Source of the DNA: Bdellovibrionales bacterium
Lineage (GTDB): Bacteria > Bdellovibrionota > Bacteriovoracia > Bacteriovoracales > Bacteriovoracaceae
DNA: 8,092 bases
NCBI GenBank assembly: GCA_005791855.1
Contig: SXUH01000301.1
Span: forward strand, 1 to 8,092
Direction of reading: 5' to 3'
The notes beneath the pieces are model-generated. The model was not told the origin of the DNA. It saw nothing but the letters and a program-made list of their open reading frames with translations, and searched no databases. Below are positions 6,115-8,092 of this stretch, piece by piece. The translations under genes were made by a program, and so were the position numbers. Within the stretch, counting starts at the first letter, position 1, and each line of letters opens with the position of its first letter.

Positions 6115-6643
6115 AGGGGCTCCATCTTCGTTGAAGGAGAGTGATGAGCTCGCTCACGGCCCTCTGATGACTGTTAAACCACTTCAGGGGGCTCGGCTTA
6201 ATCTTATCAAATTCCTTGAGAAAATATACCCCTTGATTGCCGCACTCCTCGATGGTCCGGAGGGTCCACTCGACGACCTCCGGGCTCTTCGAATGGAGGA
6301 GCTTCCGCAGGGCCTCCAGGAAGTTAAACTCGAGCCGCTTTCCCTTCTGGAACCTCGCCTGCAGGATGTGCCGACGGGAGCAGTTTAGAGCGAAGATCAG
6401 GATCTCATCCGGGCATTCCTGAGTTAGGACGTCCAGAATCAGGGGCTCGAAGTTCTCGTGGAGGCTCGTGGAGTGGTCCACCAGGCACAGGGCCTGCTCC
6501 AGCTCTTTGAAGTCCCTCCTCTGAGAAGAAGATCGAAGGAGTGCCTCGAGCTCCTGGAGCTCGGCGGCCGAGAACTTCTTATAGGCCCGGTGGCCCTGGG
6601 CGATCTCTTTGAGGACTTCCCGGTAGGTCTCTTCTAGCTTCAT
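6086..6643 (-). CDS. All-helical (HEAT/ARM-like) hypothetical protein
   Basis: A 185-residue, leucine-rich, apparently all-helical protein. Helix pairs can be traced around residues 24-55, 63-93 (FEPLILDVL, EILIFALNC), 100-130 (FNFLEALRKLLHSK, EVVEWTLRTIEECGNQG) and 134-172. The spacing and the S-P-E-V-V-x-x-x-L-R-T-I type of helix look like HEAT or ARM repeats, which act as protein-binding scaffolds. No catalytic motif or signal peptide is visible. The frame can be read from a TTG at 6652, but ATG at 6643 is preferred; neither has a Shine-Dalgarno. It is the promoter-proximal gene of the four-gene unit, and its last 29 nt overlap the zinc-ribbon gene. Base composition is visibly less GC-rich than the third gene of the unit. 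Family unknown. Confidence 0.78.
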   Translation of the reverse strand: MKLEETYREVLKEIAQGHRAYKKFSAAELQELEALLRSSSQRRDFKELEQALCLVDHSTSLHENFEPLILDVLTQECPDEILIFALNCSRRHILQARFQKGKRLEFNFLEALRKLLHSKSPEVVEWTLRTIEECGNQGVYFLKEFDKIKPSPLKWFNSHQRAVSELITLLQRRWSPFEKPKPGPE

Positions 6644-6676
6644 CGCACTCAACTTTAGGAGGTGTAACAGAGTAGA

Positions 6677-6688
6677 AAACTATAGTTT
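6677..6688. repeat. 12-bp perfect palindrome over the -10 of the four-gene unit
   Basis: AAACTATAGTTT reads the same on both strands and contains the minus-strand -10 hexamer TATAGT. A palindrome in this position could be a repressor site. It could also be a by-product of an AT-rich -10, since TATA-like hexamers are often partly palindromic. Confidence 0.55.
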
Positions 6689-6707
6689 CCCTTGCATAAG
6701 TTGTAAA
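6679..6707 (-). promoter_or_regulatory. Sigma-70-type promoter of the four-gene unit
   Basis: Reading the minus strand, TTTACA (6707-6702) and TATAGT (6684-6679) each match the consensus at five of six positions and are separated by exactly 17 nt. The predicted transcription start near 6672 gives a leader of about 29 nt before the ATG at 6643. This is the best promoter in the window. Confidence 0.7.
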
Positions 6708-6713
6708 ATTTAC
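6703..6713. repeat. 11-bp inverted repeat overlapping the -35 of the four-gene unit
   Basis: GTAAA and TTTAC flank a central A, a perfect 5-bp inverted repeat. Five bases of it belong to the minus-strand -35 hexamer. Its centre is about 25 bp from that of the palindrome at 6677-6688. Confidence 0.5.
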
Positions 6714-6741
6714 TGAAGATCGGGGGGCCACCATCCTGTAG

Positions 6742-6770
6742 TTTCCACATCTTCTGCACTATGGTAGACT
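6742..6770 (+). promoter_or_regulatory. Putative queE promoter, possibly giving a leaderless mRNA
   Basis: TTTCCA (6742-6747) and TAGACT (6765-6770) are 17 nt apart and each match the sigma-70 consensus at four of six positions. The -10 ends 8 nt before the ATG at 6779, so transcription would begin within a base or two of the start codon. No Shine-Dalgarno is present upstream of either candidate ATG (6761, 6779). Confidence 0.4.
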
Positions 6771-6778
6771 TGCCGACC

Positions 6779-7480
6779 ATGACGACACTGCTAGTTAATA
6801 CCATTTTCCGGTCTACAGAAGGCGAGGGGATCCACATCGGGACCCCCCAGATCTTCGTGCGCTTCCAAGGGTGTAACATCGGCTGTGTGAACTGCGACAC
6901 CAAAGAAAGTTGGGACTTCGACGTCTCCTACACCATGTCCCTGGACGAGGTCCTGGAAAAGGTCGAGACCCTTTCCCAGGACAGCATCAAGCGAGTTTCC
7001 ATCACCGGCGGCGACCCGCTCCACCCGTCCCACGTGCCGTCGCTCATCGCCCTGGTCAAGGAGCTCAAGGCCCGCGGCTACTACGTGAACATCGAAGCCG
7101 CCGGCACGAGGATCGTGAGGGAAGTCTTCGACCTGGTGGACTTCGTCTCCTACGATTACAAGACTCCTTCGACCACCGTGAAGACCTCGAAGGAGACGCT
7201 GGTGGAGTTCCTCAAGGCCTACGGCCCGAAGGCCCAGGTGAAGGCCGTGGTGGCGGATAAGAAAGACTTCGAGGCCACCTTCGATGCCTTCCACTTCACC
7301 CGATCGAAGGACGCGCCTCTGGTCCCCTGGGTCCTCACACCGTGCTTCGAACCGGGGGAGGAGTTTCCCATGGAGCGCTTCCAGCAGGTGGTGCGGCTCA
7401 ATGAAAACTTCGGCCTTCCTTTCCGGGTCATCGGTCAGCAACACAAGTGGGTCTACGGGGCGACAGCCAAGTCGGTCTAG
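6779..7480 (+). CDS. queE: 7-carboxy-7-deazaguanine synthase (radical SAM)
   Basis: A 233-residue radical SAM enzyme that converts 6-carboxytetrahydropterin to 7-carboxy-7-deazaguanine, the ring-contraction step toward preQ0 and queuosine (or deazaguanine DNA modification). The N-terminal NTIFRSTEGEGIHIGTP is the QueE substrate/SAM signature. Cys32, Cys36 and Cys39 in GCNIGCVNCDT form the CxxxCxxC motif for the 4Fe-4S cluster, with Thr41 at the Mg2+ position known in characterised QueE. ITGGDPL (75-81) is the SAM-binding GG motif, SYDYKTPS lies mid-protein, and the C-terminal QQHKWVYGA is typical. An in-frame ATG at 6761 would add six residues. I choose 6779 because it gives the usual QueE start and fits the -10 at 6765-6770. 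No other queuosine gene is in the window and no preQ1 riboswitch is recognisable upstream. Confidence 0.95.
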   Translation: MTTLLVNTIFRSTEGEGIHIGTPQIFVRFQGCNIGCVNCDTKESWDFDVSYTMSLDEVLEKVETLSQDSIKRVSITGGDPLHPSHVPSLIALVKELKARGYYVNIEAAGTRIVREVFDLVDFVSYDYKTPSTTVKTSKETLVEFLKAYGPKAQVKAVVADKKDFEATFDAFHFTRSKDAPLVPWVLTPCFEPGEEFPMERFQQVVRLNENFGLPFRVIGQQHKWVYGATAKSV

Positions 7481-7557
7481 AGATTTCAGACACTTAGGGT
7501 TCCCTTCTGCTCGTTTAAGTTCTCATTATTTAAAGGCCTTCCTCCGATACGCAGTCC

Positions 7558-8092
7558 ATGCGCATCCTTCTTTTAATATTCCTCTTCGGCTGCTCCCATC
7601 CTCTGAAGTACAAGCACAACTCCGGGAGCAGGTACCTTGCGAGCCTGACCAGCGACGAGGTCAAGGTCAGTAAGATCGAAGGCAAGCTCAAGGCGGATCC
7701 GCTGTTCGCCAGCGGGATGGACTCCACGTCCCTCACCGTCGAGCTCTACGACGAGGAAGGAAACCTCCTCACCAACGTCGACCCGACGGACCTGACCCTC
7801 TCGACCAGCGAGGACCTCGAGGCCAAGCCCTTCGTCCTGAAGCAGGGGGTGTACAAGGCGGAGCTCCTCCCGCGGGTGAAGAGTAAGAAGATCTTCATGC
7901 AGGTGGACTGGCTCGAGCGGGTGGCGAGTCCGGAGATCGTCCTCACCACCACCATCGCTCCGCTGAAGACCGAGCTCGTCCCGCTCCACCACGAGTTCTT
8001 CGAGTCGAAGAACATGGGCGAGGTCACGGCCACGCGGGGGAGCGCCTCGCCGGTGACGTCCACCGAAGGCTTCGAGTTCGAAAACCTCGGAG
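7558..8092 (+). CDS. Lipoprotein of unknown family, C-terminus beyond the window
   Basis: The ATG at 7558 opens a frame with no stop to the window end (178 complete codons). The short signal MRILLLIFLFGC has a lipobox-like LFGC with Cys12 as the lipidation site, followed by a Ser at +2. The mature region is rich in short strands: SLTVELYDEEGNLL, DLTLSTSEDLEA, KQGVYKAELLP and KKIFMQVDW. This rhythm resembles an immunoglobulin-like or invasin-type beta sandwich. A second part, EIVLTTTIAPL followed by Ser/Thr-rich sequence, may be a linker to another domain. I do not recognise the family. It lies 77 nt after queE on the same strand. There is no good Shine-Dalgarno; a separate promoter is uncertain. 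The intergenic stretch contains AAGGCCTT, too short to be a convincing terminator. Confidence 0.83.
   Translation, partial: MRILLLIFLFGCSHPLKYKHNSGSRYLASLTSDEVKVSKIEGKLKADPLFASGMDSTSLTVELYDEEGNLLTNVDPTDLTLSTSEDLEAKPFVLKQGVYKAELLPRVKSKKIFMQVDWLERVASPEIVLTTTIAPLKTELVPLHHEFFESKNMGEVTATRGSASPVTSTEGFEFENLG

Noticed and set aside
6690..6778. preQ1 riboswitch upstream of queE
   Set aside because: No preQ1-I or preQ1-II consensus hairpin or A-rich tail is visible. The only arms found, GAAGAT and ATCTTC, are 28 nt apart and do not form that fold.
6791..7444. 217-codon minus-strand open frame opposite queE
   Set aside because: queE is unmistakable on the plus strand; this is its shadow.
7533..7540. 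AAGGCCTT palindrome between queE and the last lipoprotein as a terminator
   Set aside because: Four base pairs without a loop or a U tract cannot act as an intrinsic terminator.

Overview
The window is a compact, GC-rich bacterial chromosomal segment with short AT-rich intergenic gaps. It holds 12 protein-coding genes, two of them cut by the window edges. I see no tRNA, rRNA, CRISPR array, insertion sequence or attachment site. Two lipoprotein signal peptides and the queuosine-pathway gene point to a Gram-negative. The mix of a patatin, several lineage-specific hypothetical proteins and a group III truncated haemoglobin would suit a Bdellovibrionota-like or related delta-type proteobacterium, but that placement is an inference and not proven by the sequence.

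Layout. (1) 1-1020, minus strand: a renalase-like FAD oxidoreductase followed by the first 32 codons of a patatin-like phospholipase. (2) 1021-1132: a divergent intergenic region, then on the plus strand a TIGR01777-type NAD(P)-binding epimerase (1133-2044). (3) 2041-3949, minus strand: an aldehyde dehydrogenase and, 10 nt downstream, a SMI1/KNR4 (SUKH) family protein whose stop overlaps the epimerase stop. (4) 3950-3985: a 36-nt divergent promoter region, then a small plus-strand lipoprotein (3986-4366). (5) 4346-6643, minus strand: a tightly packed four-gene unit made of a helical HEAT-like protein, a zinc-ribbon protein with a TTG start, a 341-residue protein of unknown family and a group III truncated haemoglobin. 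It is driven by a good sigma-70-type promoter embedded in two small palindromes. (6) 6644-6778: a divergent region, then queE (6779-7480) on the plus strand, and a second lipoprotein that runs off the right edge (7558-8092).

How they relate. queE makes 7-carboxy-7-deazaguanine for the preQ0/queuosine pathway; no other gene of that pathway is present here. The four-gene unit upstream of it is the most interesting part. Its genes overlap or nearly touch, so they are probably co-expressed, yet only the haemoglobin at the end has a recognisable function. Several genes lack a Shine-Dalgarno sequence and instead have a -10-like hexamer 5-8 nt before the ATG, which suggests leaderless mRNAs may be common in this organism. 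Two convergent gene pairs overlap at their stop codons, leaving no room for intergenic terminators.
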